Shown: in pieces, positions 25,082-32,717 of the stretch | Position numbering within the stretch: the first letter of the stretch is position 1 | How the letters are laid out: each line of letters begins with the position of its first letter | DNA from: Haloferax elongans ATCC BAA-1513 | GTDB lineage: Archaea > Halobacteriota > Halobacteria > Halobacteriales > Haloferacaceae | Length of the DNA stretch: 64,000 nt | Assembly (NCBI RefSeq): GCF_000336755.1 | Contig: NZ_AOLK01000015.1 | Span: forward strand, 343,509-407,508 | Direction: 5' to 3' | Notes under the pieces: generated by a model | Told to the model about the DNA's origin: nothing | Seen by the model: the letters and a program-made list of their open reading frames with translations, nothing else | Database searches by the model: none | Translations under genes and position numbers: made by a program

Positions 25082-26539
25082 ATGGTAACTGACAGATACA
25101 CGCCGCGGTCGTACGACGACCTCGAACCCGAGACGCGCCCGAGTTTTGCACAGGCACTCGTCCCGGTTCTCGGGCTCGTCTTGTTCCTCGGCATCGGGTC
25201 GACGCTGTTGAAACTCGACCCACACATCCCTCTCATCTGGAGTATCGCGCTCGTCGGGCTTCTCGGCCGATACGTCTGGGGCTACTCGTGGGACGACCTC
25301 TACGCCGGTATCGACCGCAGTCTCTCGATGGGGCTGCAAGCACTCCTGATTCTGTTTACTATCTACGGCGTCGTCGCGACGTGGGTCGCCGCGGGGACGA
25401 TTCCGACGCTGATGTCCTTCGGGCTCGACCTGCTGTCGCCGCAGGTGTTCCTCCCGGCGACCGCCGTGCTCGTCGGCGTCGCCACGTTCGCAATCGGGTC
25501 GTCGTGGACGGCAGTCGGGACGCTCGGCGTCGCTTTCATCGGCATCGGCTCGGGACTCGGCGTTCCCGCACCGATGACTGCCGGTGCCATCCTCACCGGC
25601 GCGTACGCAGGTGACAAGCAGTCGCCGCTCTCGGACACGACGAACCTCGCGGCGGCCGTCACCAACACCGACCTCTACGACCACATCCATGCGATGCGGA
25701 CCGGGACGCTCGTCGCGTTCGGCCTCTCTGTCGCCGGGTTTACGGTACTCGGGCTGGGCGTCTCCGGTACTATCCCCGCGGGCCAAATCGCCGACATCCA
25801 GACCGCGCTCGCATCCACTTACGACATCACGCTCCTCGCGTTCCTCCCGCTCGTCGTCACGTTCGGCCTCGCTGCCGCTGGCTTCCCCGCACTGACAGTC
25901 CTCCTCGCGGGGGCGTTTGCGGGAGCCTTCACGAGCATTCTCGTGCAGGGCGCGTCCTTCGTCGACGCGTGGCAGGTCTTCATGAGCGGAACGTCCCCGG
26001 AGACGGGCTCTGAACTCGTCAACAGTCTGCTCGCGGCCGGTGGCGTCTCCGGGTCCGCGTGGACCATCGCCATCGTCGTCGCAGCACTGGCGCTCGGTGG
26101 TCTCCTCGAACAGACGGGGGTTCTCGCCGTCCTCGCCCACCGCCTCGAACAGGGCGTGAAAAACACCGGGTCGCTGGTCGCTGCGACCGGCGTCTCTGCA
26201 ATCCTGACCAACGCGCTGACCGCGCAACAGTACATGAGCATCGTCGTCCCCGGCATGACGCTCCGCAACACCTACGACGAGTTCGGACTCGACAACTCGG
26301 ACCTCTCGCAGGCCATCGAATCCGCCGGGACGCCGACCGGTGCGCTGTTCCCGTGGCACGCTGGCGGCGCGTACATGTCCGGCGTTCTCGGGGTTGCGAC
26401 GCTCTCGTACGCGCCGTACTACTTGTTCGGCTACCTCTCGCCGCTCGTGTTGTTCGCCTTCGTGGTCGCAGGAATTGGGTTCGCCGGGGACGCCTCGCCG
26501 CAGTCTGAGCGCCCGTCGACGAGTCCTGCGGACGACTGA
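25082..26539 (+). CDS. nhaC: NhaC-family Na+/H+ antiporter
   Basis: A 485-residue membrane protein with about 11-12 hydrophobic segments. Family features include FAIGSSWTAVGTLGVAFIGIG, the charged loop AYAGDKQSPLSDTTNLAAA, and a repeat-like element in the second half (GVSAILTNALTAQQYMSIVVPG). NhaC proteins exchange cytoplasmic sodium for protons, which fits a halophile; some NhaC-like haloarchaeal proteins move other substrates, so exact ions are inferred. The gene is divergent from the MoxR operon; its upstream region contains AACAACATTTTATGCTC, a candidate TATA element 25-30 nt before the start. Confidence 0.88.
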   Translation: MVTDRYTPRSYDDLEPETRPSFAQALVPVLGLVLFLGIGSTLLKLDPHIPLIWSIALVGLLGRYVWGYSWDDLYAGIDRSLSMGLQALLILFTIYGVVATWVAAGTIPTLMSFGLDLLSPQVFLPATAVLVGVATFAIGSSWTAVGTLGVAFIGIGSGLGVPAPMTAGAILTGAYAGDKQSPLSDTTNLAAAVTNTDLYDHIHAMRTGTLVAFGLSVAGFTVLGLGVSGTIPAGQIADIQTALASTYDITLLAFLPLVVTFGLAAAGFPALTVLLAGAFAGAFTSILVQGASFVDAWQVFMSGTSPETGSELVNSLLAAGGVSGSAWTIAIVVAALALGGLLEQTGVLAVLAHRLEQGVKNTGSLVAATGVSAILTNALTAQQYMSIVVPGMTLRNTYDEFGLDNSDLSQAIESAGTPTGALFPWHAGGAYMSGVLGVATLSYAPYYLFGYLSPLVLFAFVVAGIGFAGDASPQSERPSTSPADD

Positions 26540-26573
26540 GCTACAGACATTTTCGAGCCAGCGAAACGACAAA

Positions 26574-26611
26574 AACGGCGGTGACGATGCTCCACGTCGC
26601 CAAAGGCCGTT
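26574..26611 (+). terminator. Stem-loop after nhaC
   Basis: A two-part inverted repeat follows nhaC: AACGGC pairs with GGCCGTT at the base, and GGTGACG pairs with CGTCGCC (one G-U) around an 8-base loop. It is followed by an AT-rich run. It lies 35 nt past the stop codon and may end the nhaC transcript, although archaeal termination relies mainly on T-runs, and those here are short. Confidence 0.3.
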
Positions 26612-26688
26612 ATCAAAATAGATGATTTTCCCGAAAAGTATTACTGGTGATTCTCCGGTACTTCGAGCTAGCCACACGGCGACTAGTC

Positions 26689-28083
26689 ATGGACACTCCC
26701 CGAGAGCGCCAGATACACTTCGACCAAGCCCAGGAAATTGCCGACATCGGGAGTTGGCACCTGGACCTCCGTGAAGATACGTTTCACTGGTCGAAGAACT
26801 GCTATCGAATCTTCGGGGTTCCGCAAAACGTGTCGATGACGTTCGAGCGATTTCTGAGCCGAGTCCATCCCGACGACCGAAGCGAGGTCGAAGCGGCGTG
26901 GAACGCCGCCCTCAACGGAGACCCGTACGATATCGAACACCGAATCGTGGTCGATGGTGAGACGAGGTGGGTCCGCGAACGGGGGGAACTAGAGTACGAT
27001 TCCACCGGCGAGCCAGTACGCGCTATCGGCGTCGTCATGGACATCACCACCCGAAAAGCCCGCGAGCGGGAGATTCAACTGCGGAAGCGACGGTACCAAT
27101 CGCTCTTCAACAGCATCCAAGACACCATTCTCGTCGCCGACGCCGACCGGACAATCATCGACGGCAACCCCGCGTTCACCGACCTCTTCGGGTACGAACT
27201 CGACGACGTAATCGGAGAGTCAGTTCGCCTCATCTACGCGAACGAGGCGGAGTTCCGCGAGGTCGGCCAGCGACTCAAGAATAGCTCTGACAAGCACACC
27301 ACGATCACGATGCAGTGCCAGAAGCGCTCGGGACAGGTCTTCCCGGCCGAGACAACTATCGTCAGACGCAACGACGCCAGTGGGAAGACACTCGGATTCG
27401 TCGGCGTCATTCGGGACGTTTCGGAGCGTGAAGACCGGCGCCAGCAGATGAAAGTCATCGACCGCGTCCTTCGACACAACCTGCGGAACGACCTGAATCT
27501 CGTTCAGGGCTCCGCCGAGATGATTCTCGAATCGTCCGCGAAGTGTCCCGACCGCACTGCCCAGACGATTCTCGACACGAGCCGGCGATTGCTCGATACG
27601 GCACAGAAGTGGCGTCGAATCACGACGTTCCTCGCGGACCCACCGGCGGATGACGTTATCGACGTCGGGTCCGTCGTGGACTCAGTCGTCTCTCGGGTTC
27701 GACAACGGCACCCCGACGCGACCGTTGCGGCCGACCGGCCAGACGACTGCCGTGCCGATGCCACGCAGGCCATCGGAGAAGCAATCGAAGAACTCCTCGA
27801 AAATGCGGTCGTCCACTCGGGAGAGACGCCGGCGAACGTGGCACTTCTCGTGAGCCACAGAGACGCTGTCGTCGAGATTCGCGTCGTCGACGACGGGCCA
27901 CGAATCCCCGAGATGGAGCGAAAGGTACTGACACGAGAAGAAGAGATAGAGCCGCTGTACCACGGGAGCGGACTCGGACTGTGGCTGGTCAATCTCATCG
28001 TTCGGCAGTCGGGCGGGATGTTAGAGTTCGACGAAAACGAACCCCACGGCAACATCGTGACCATCTTGCTCCCAACCGCCTGA
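26689..28083 (+). CDS. Cytoplasmic PAS-PAS sensor histidine kinase
   Basis: A 464-residue kinase. Two PAS modules are visible: residues 12-125, with a PAC-like end (VVMDITTRKARERE), and 135-250 (FVGVIRDVSERE). The H-box is VLRHNLRNDLNL with phospho-acceptor H263. The ATPase shows the N-box ELLENAVVH (N372), DDGP, and the G-box HGSGLGLWLV. No membrane segment is present, so it senses an intracellular signal or redox/light state through its PAS domains. The ATG at 26689 is used; the earlier in-frame codon at 26647 would lie in the AT-rich upstream region. No response regulator adjoins it; the nearest one is at 35.1 kb. Confidence 0.92.
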   Translation: MDTPRERQIHFDQAQEIADIGSWHLDLREDTFHWSKNCYRIFGVPQNVSMTFERFLSRVHPDDRSEVEAAWNAALNGDPYDIEHRIVVDGETRWVRERGELEYDSTGEPVRAIGVVMDITTRKAREREIQLRKRRYQSLFNSIQDTILVADADRTIIDGNPAFTDLFGYELDDVIGESVRLIYANEAEFREVGQRLKNSSDKHTTITMQCQKRSGQVFPAETTIVRRNDASGKTLGFVGVIRDVSEREDRRQQMKVIDRVLRHNLRNDLNLVQGSAEMILESSAKCPDRTAQTILDTSRRLLDTAQKWRRITTFLADPPADDVIDVGSVVDSVVSRVRQRHPDATVAADRPDDCRADATQAIGEAIEELLENAVVHSGETPANVALLVSHRDAVVEIRVVDDGPRIPEMERKVLTREEEIEPLYHGSGLGLWLVNLIVRQSGGMLEFDENEPHGNIVTILLPTA

Positions 28084-28117
28084 CCAGTGTTCGGCAGACA
28101 CGCGGTGAGTCTGGTGA

Positions 28118-28645
28118 CTATTCGACTGCCGCGCGGAGCGCCCGAACTTCTTCGAGCACGGCGGTCCACTGTTCGACTGTCCCCGGAATCTCGTCGCGGT
28201 CGAGGTGTCGGTCAATTTCGCCCCGGACCTCGTGAGGGTCGTTCACTTTCTCGAAGCGAATCGCACCACCGCCAGCCGCTTCGGCCGAGATAGTGCCGTA
28301 GCCGAACAGTGACCCGGTGATGTCCTGGGACAGCATGCTGTTTTGGATACGGTCGAGCGAGACGCGCCGGACGTTCCGAGAGAGGATGCCCGTCTTCTTG
28401 TAGAGCGCTTCGGTGGTGACGACGTAGCGGGTGTTGACTACTTGGAGGTACGACCAGACCGGCGCGACTACTCCGAGGACGCCGACCAGAGCGAAGAGCG
28501 GTTGGTTCACCTGCACGGCGACGAGCGCAGCGCCCGCGAGGATGACCACGGCGGCGACGACTGCGGGGATGACCGTCTGGATGCGCGGGCAGCCATCCCA
28601 GACGACGGCCTCGTCCGTCTCGCCGAGCCACTCGATGTCGCTCAT
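28118..28645 (-). CDS. bPH2-domain membrane protein (shorter paralogue)
   Basis: A 175-residue protein with two membrane spans (AVVAAVVILAGAALVAV, LFALVGVLGVVAPVWSYL) followed by a bacterial PH-like domain (PF03703). That domain begins NTRYVVTTEALYKKTGILSRNVRRVSLDRIQN and ends with the FGYGTI-SAEAAGGG turn. It is a close paralogue of the adjacent upstream-coding gene, sharing VVTTEALYKKTG and SRxVxR. The two genes overlap by 4 nt, so it is the second gene of the pair. The family is widespread, function unknown; a membrane-scaffold role is usual speculation. Confidence 0.85.
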   Translation of the reverse strand: MSDIEWLGETDEAVVWDGCPRIQTVIPAVVAAVVILAGAALVAVQVNQPLFALVGVLGVVAPVWSYLQVVNTRYVVTTEALYKKTGILSRNVRRVSLDRIQNSMLSQDITGSLFGYGTISAEAAGGGAIRFEKVNDPHEVRGEIDRHLDRDEIPGTVEQWTAVLEEVRALRAAVE

Positions 28646-29406
28646 CGGTCGTCAGTCACCGACGCGTCGAACTCGAATTCGGTCGGCTCCAGTGGGTCCA
28701 GTGAGCTTTCCGTCTGGTCCAAGTCTGAATCAGGCTGGCCTGTGTTCGAACCGGGTGTCGAGTTGGGTGTTGAACCGGGTGTCGAGTTGGGTGTTGAACC
28801 GGGTGTCGAGTCGGATGTCGAATCAGACGTCAGGTCGAAGTCGTTCTCGGTCGTCTTGGTCGACGACGTGTCGGGTGAGTCCCCCATCGAGTGGCTGGCG
28901 TCGCCTTCGATTGCTTCTCGAATTGCACGGAGTTCGGTGACGATGTCGTCGAGGACAGCCTCTTTCCCCTTCCCGCCGGCATCGCTGCTCCGACCGCGCT
29001 TGAGTCGCTCGTTGACCAGACTCTGAAGCGACTGTGGCTCGGCCACGTTCTGGAAGCTCATCTCCACGCCGCTCCCACCAGCGGTACTGATGTCGACGGT
29101 TCCGTAGCCGAACTGCGCGCCGAAGAACGTCTGGCTGTAGGACGTATCTTGGACTTTGTCGAATTCGATGCGCTGGACGCTCCGAGAGAGGACGCCCGTC
29201 TTCTTGTAGAGCGCTTCGGTGGTGACGACGTAGTTCGTATTCTTGAACGAGAGATACGACCCCACGAGAAGCGGGATACCGACGATAACCAGCGAGAGTG
29301 GCACACCCACGATGAGCGCGGGGACGAGACTGTACGGATGCGGTGTATCCGCCCAGAGAACCTCCTCCTCCTCGTCGAGGGTCAGCCAATCGAATTCTGT
29401 CTCCAT
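28642..29406 (-). CDS. bPH2-domain membrane protein with repeat-bearing acidic tail
   Basis: A 254-residue protein: two membrane spans near the N terminus, then a bPH2 domain (NTNYVVTTEALYKKTGVLSRSVQRIEFDKVQD, FGYGTVDISTAGG) and a helical linker. It ends in a low-complexity Ser/Thr/Asp/Pro tail of about 90 residues that contains a small tandem repeat in the DNA. The start is the ATG at 29406 (METEFDWLT); in-frame codons further upstream to 29547 have the composition of non-coding DNA. It is co-transcribed with, and probably duplicated from or into, the gene that follows. The divergent neighbour is an Lrp regulator. Confidence 0.85.
   Translation of the reverse strand: METEFDWLTLDEEEEVLWADTPHPYSLVPALIVGVPLSLVIVGIPLLVGSYLSFKNTNYVVTTEALYKKTGVLSRSVQRIEFDKVQDTSYSQTFFGAQFGYGTVDISTAGGSGVEMSFQNVAEPQSLQSLVNERLKRGRSSDAGGKGKEAVLDDIVTELRAIREAIEGDASHSMGDSPDTSSTKTTENDFDLTSDSTSDSTPGSTPNSTPGSTPNSTPGSNTGQPDSDLDQTESSLDPLEPTEFEFDASVTDDR
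28748..28811. repeat. 24-bp tandem repeat within bPH2 gene
   Basis: Two perfect copies of a 24-bp unit (GAACCGGGTGTCGAGTTGGG plus TGTT) occupy 28748-28771 and 28772-28795, with a third partial copy of 16 bp to 28811. The unit is in frame and encodes an 8-residue Ser-Thr-Pro-Gly/Asn repeat in the tail of the bPH2 protein. A length that is a multiple of three means copy-number changes would keep the frame. Confidence 0.85.
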
Positions 29407-29574
29407 AGTTGAAACGTTTCTCGAAGGAGATGGATAGGTTTTCCGCAGGCCATTCGGAGGGGTGGTGGGCCACACTACGACAAGAGATGACAGACGAAGA
29501 TAGGACAACTGGTTGCCACGACACGTCCGCTTGCTTGGGTAAACCATTTCAATGATGCCTGCAACGGAGTGGCC

Positions 29575-30060
29575 ATGGACAAGCGGTCACTGCTCGACCT
29601 GCTGCGTCGCGATGCTCGAGAGAGTGTAGACGACATTGCCCGACAACTGGGCGCAGACGCCGAGGCAGTGGCAGCAGCGCTCGAGGAACTCGAAGCCGAC
29701 GGGGTCGTCCGGGGCTACCAGGCCGTCGTGGACTGGGACCGCGTCTCGGACGAGCACGTCCGCGCGCAAGTCGAAGTCGACGTCGAACTCGACCGCGAGA
29801 CGGGGTACGAAGAGATTGCGACCCGTATCGCGCGGTTCCCCGAAGTCGCCACGCTCAGACTCGTCTCCGGCGACTATGACTTCTTCATCGAGGTCGAAGG
29901 CGAGTCGATGCACGACGTGTCGAACTTCGTCTCCGAGCGCATCGCCCCCATCCCGGAAGTCACCAAGACGGTGACGCACTTCGTGATGGACTCCTACAAG
30001 GAGGAGGGCATCGAACTCGGTGACGGCGACGACGACGACCGTCTCTCCGTGTCACCATGA
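29575..30060 (+). CDS. Lrp/AsnC-family transcriptional regulator
   Basis: A 161-residue regulator with an N-terminal helix-turn-helix (MDKRSLLDLLRRDARESVDDIARQLG...ALEELEADGVVRGYQAVVDW) and a C-terminal ligand-binding RAM domain including LRLVSGDYDFFIEVEGESM. Such proteins form octamers and sense amino acids or related metabolites. It overlaps the downstream aminotransferase start by 4 nt (ATGA), so it probably controls that gene and itself. The C terminus is a short acidic extension. The ATG at 29575 is preferred to a GTG at 29569. Confidence 0.92.
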   Translation: MDKRSLLDLLRRDARESVDDIARQLGADAEAVAAALEELEADGVVRGYQAVVDWDRVSDEHVRAQVEVDVELDRETGYEEIATRIARFPEVATLRLVSGDYDFFIEVEGESMHDVSNFVSERIAPIPEVTKTVTHFVMDSYKEEGIELGDGDDDDRLSVSP

Positions 30061-31211
30061 CGTTCGGCGACCACCTCTCGGAGCGCGTCGAACAGGTGCC
30101 ACCGTCGGGAATCCGGCGATTCTTCGAACTCGCCGAGGAAGTAGACGACGTCATCTCTCTCGGTGTCGGTGAACCGGACTTCTCGGCCCCGTGGGCCGCC
30201 CGAACTGCCGCCATCGACTCGCTCGAACGCGGCAAAACCTCTTACACGTCCAACCGGGGGATGCGCGAACTCCGTGAAGCCATCTCGGAGCGCGTCACTC
30301 GCTACGGACAGGAGTACGACCCCGAAGACGAGATTATCGTCACGACCGGCGCGAGCGAAGCGGTCGACCTCGCCTTCCGGGCGTTCGTCGACCAGGGAGA
30401 CATCGTCGCCATCCCACAACCGTCGTACATCTCGTACACACCGGGAGCGCTCTTCGCCGGTGGCGAGCCACTTCCGGTACCGACCCACGCCGAAGACGAG
30501 TTCAAACTGACGCCAGAGGCGCTGGAAGCCGCCGGTGCCGACGAGGCCGACGTGTTGGTGCTCTGCTACCCAAACAATCCGACTGGCGCGGTGATGACCG
30601 ACGATGAACTGGCCGGCGTCGCCGAGTTCGTCCGAGAACACGACCTCATCGTCCTCTCGGACGAAATCTACGCCGACCTCCGGTACGAAGACGACCACGC
30701 CTCCATCGCGACCCATCCAGGGATGCGCGAGCGAACCATCGTGTTCAACGGTTTTTCGAAGGCGTACGCCATGACTGGCCTGCGCCTCGGCTACGCGATG
30801 GGACCGTCGGAGGCTATCGACGCGATGAACAAGGTCCACCAGTACGCGATGCTGTCGGCACCGACGACCGCGCAGTACGCCGCGCTCGAAGCGTTGCGGT
30901 CCTGTGACGACGCTGTCGAGGAGATGGTAAACGAGTACGACCGTCGCCGTCGGTTCGTTCTCGCCCGGTTCGAAGAGATGGGCATGGACTGCTTCGAAGC
31001 CAAAGGCGCATTCTACGTCTTCCCCGAGGTTCCCGACGGCGACGACGAAGCGTTCGCCGAGGGTCTCCTCGAAGAGCAGAACGTCGCTCTCGTGCCGGGA
31101 AGCGTCTTCGGCTCGGGCGGAGAGGGCCATCTGCGCGTCTCCTACGCGACGAGCATGAAGGAACTTCGCGTGGCGATGAACCGCATCGAAGCGTACGTCA
31201 GGGACACCTAA
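30057..31211 (+). CDS. PLP-dependent class I/II aminotransferase
   Basis: A 384-residue fold-type I aminotransferase. Visible landmarks are SLGVGEPDFSAP, TTGASEAVDLAF, PNNPTGAV, SDEIYADLRYE, and the PLP-binding lysine in NGFSKAYAMTGLRLGY, with the C-terminal Arg in GEGHLRVSYATS binding the substrate carboxylate. This is the aspartate/aromatic/alanine aminotransferase I-gamma subgroup; the exact amino acid is not predictable. Coupling to an Lrp-type regulator suggests control by amino-acid supply. Confidence 0.92.
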   Translation: MTFGDHLSERVEQVPPSGIRRFFELAEEVDDVISLGVGEPDFSAPWAARTAAIDSLERGKTSYTSNRGMRELREAISERVTRYGQEYDPEDEIIVTTGASEAVDLAFRAFVDQGDIVAIPQPSYISYTPGALFAGGEPLPVPTHAEDEFKLTPEALEAAGADEADVLVLCYPNNPTGAVMTDDELAGVAEFVREHDLIVLSDEIYADLRYEDDHASIATHPGMRERTIVFNGFSKAYAMTGLRLGYAMGPSEAIDAMNKVHQYAMLSAPTTAQYAALEALRSCDDAVEEMVNEYDRRRRFVLARFEEMGMDCFEAKGAFYVFPEVPDGDDEAFAEGLLEEQNVALVPGSVFGSGGEGHLRVSYATSMKELRVAMNRIEAYVRDT

Positions 31212-31305
31212 CCGAGGCCTCGGTTACAGACACTAACTCGGCTTTAGAACCCGATTTTCTCTCGTGTGCGAAGGGTTGACACTCTTCGGGCACGTACGTT
31301 CAGGT

Positions 31306-31734
31306 ATGTACGACGAGATACTGCTGCCAGTCGATGGGAGTCCGGCGTCTGAACAAGCGATTCCCCACGTGTTCGGGTTCGCGGAGATGTACGGCGCGAC
31401 AGTCCACGTGTTGTTTGTCGCCGACACCGAACACGACGGCGTGGGCGGCATCGTTGGCGGTGAAGTCCTCACAAGACTCGAAAATGAAGGACAGAAACTC
31501 GTCGATGGCATCGTCAACCGAGCACACGAACGCGACATCGACGCGGTGGGTGTCGTCGAAAAGGGGTCGCCACACGAGGCGATACTCGAATACGCCACTG
31601 ACCACGACATCGACGTCATCGTGATGGCCACCCACGGACGGACGGGTATCGAACGTGTATTGCTCGGAAGCGTGACCGAACGTATCGTCAGAAAAGCCTC
31701 TGTGCCGGTGTTGACGGTCCGGGAAGCGACGTAA
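31306..31734 (+). CDS. Universal stress protein UspA family
   Basis: A 142-residue nucleotide-binding protein starting MYDEILLPVDGS and ending with the ATP-binding loop ATHGRTGIERVLLGSVTERIVRKASVPVLTV. The motif G-x2-G-x9-G-S is intact, so ATP binding is likely. Haloarchaea carry dozens of such proteins. An in-frame extension to 31264 exists, but the family start is the ATG at 31306. It has its own promoter region and no clear operon partner. Confidence 0.9.
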   Translation: MYDEILLPVDGSPASEQAIPHVFGFAEMYGATVHVLFVADTEHDGVGGIVGGEVLTRLENEGQKLVDGIVNRAHERDIDAVGVVEKGSPHEAILEYATDHDIDVIVMATHGRTGIERVLLGSVTERIVRKASVPVLTVREAT

Positions 31735-31920
31735 GCGACATAAACGACGGACGCAGCGTAAGCGGGAATCGTTGAAGGAAAACACGACACTCTCGTCGTA
31801 CTATTGGTCAGGGAACTCAGAGGGTCACTGCCCCAGGAGGTATGTGAGCAATAGTCGCGCGTCATAGGTCGGTGCAATAATTGTGTTAATTGCCACCATT
31901 GTTCGAGAGACCAACACGCA

Positions 31921-31936
31921 AAGTATTATTAAATAT
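31921..31936 (+). promoter_or_regulatory. TATA-like promoter upstream of DUF7504-like gene
   Basis: The run AAGTATTATTAAATAT at 31921-31936 is centred about 27-28 nt before the ATG at 31957. The spacing fits a leaderless haloarchaeal promoter that would serve this gene and the CHAT-domain gene 50 nt behind it. Confidence 0.5.
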
Positions 31937-31956
31937 GGTTTCGTCAACCAACATGA

Positions 31957-32667
31957 ATGGCGTCGGGAGGAAATACGGAGACGACTATCACCGACAAGAA
32001 GTCCGAGTTCCAACTCGGGTTAGAAGCACTCAAACAACGCGGAAGTGCACTTCTTGTCGTTGGTTCCGTCCCGACTGAACTGTACGCGAGGGCCTCAAAA
32101 CAGATGCTCGGGGCCCCCGACGAGTCGCGACGCCGTCTCCTCGTGTTGAACAGTACGACATCCGTAGAGAACCGTCTCGACCCGTCCATCGAACGCTCGA
32201 CAGAGTGTACTCGGACGATTCGGTATACGGCACTCGCTCGCGGGGCGGCCGCAGCCACCCCGCAAGAGCCGTCGCTGATATCCGATTCCTGTGAGCGGCA
32301 CGTCACTGGAGAGATGGGCCAACTCGGTGCCGAGATTACGACAGACATCACGGAATTCGACAGACTCGCAAACGGCCTCGACCCGGCCGAACTTCGCGTC
32401 GCATTCGACTGCCTTCCAACACTGCTCGAAGAGTACGACAAAGAGCACGTCTTTCGGTTCTTGCACGTGCTGACGACGCACGTTCGTTCGAGACAGGGGA
32501 TGATTCACGTGTGGTCTCCCGGCGAACGAGACGACGTGGTCAACAGAACACTGGAACCGCTTTTCGACGCTGTCGTCGAGCTAACAGTCGATGGAACCGA
32601 AGCCAAGCAGCGGTGGCACCTCAACACCGTCGACGTGTCGTCCGGCTGGTTTGTCCTCGAACCCTGA
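31957..32667 (+). CDS. DUF7504-like protein upstream of the CHAT gene
   Basis: A 236-residue soluble protein. It begins with a polar lead, then GLEALKQRGSALLVVGSVPTELYARASKQML, which resembles the first strand and helix of a RecA/KaiC-like nucleotide-binding fold without a Walker A motif. A later stretch runs TDITEFDRLANGLDPAELRVAFDCLPTLLEEYDKEHVFRFLHVLTTHVRSRQGMIHVWSP, also reminiscent of KaiC family strands. I recall such proteins as the haloarchaeal DUF7504 group, often near regulators. It shares a direction and probably a transcript with the CHAT protein. Function unknown. Confidence 0.72.
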   Translation: MASGGNTETTITDKKSEFQLGLEALKQRGSALLVVGSVPTELYARASKQMLGAPDESRRRLLVLNSTTSVENRLDPSIERSTECTRTIRYTALARGAAAATPQEPSLISDSCERHVTGEMGQLGAEITTDITEFDRLANGLDPAELRVAFDCLPTLLEEYDKEHVFRFLHVLTTHVRSRQGMIHVWSPGERDDVVNRTLEPLFDAVVELTVDGTEAKQRWHLNTVDVSSGWFVLEP

Positions 32668-32717
32668 AACTCACCCTACCAATACGCTTTTCACTCGAAT
32701 CACGACATATACTAACA

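Noticed and set aside
25052-26677. A 541-codon open frame on the minus strand over nhaC
   Set aside because: Its translation is dominated by Arg, Asp and Glu and mirrors the NhaC codons; NhaC has all family motifs.
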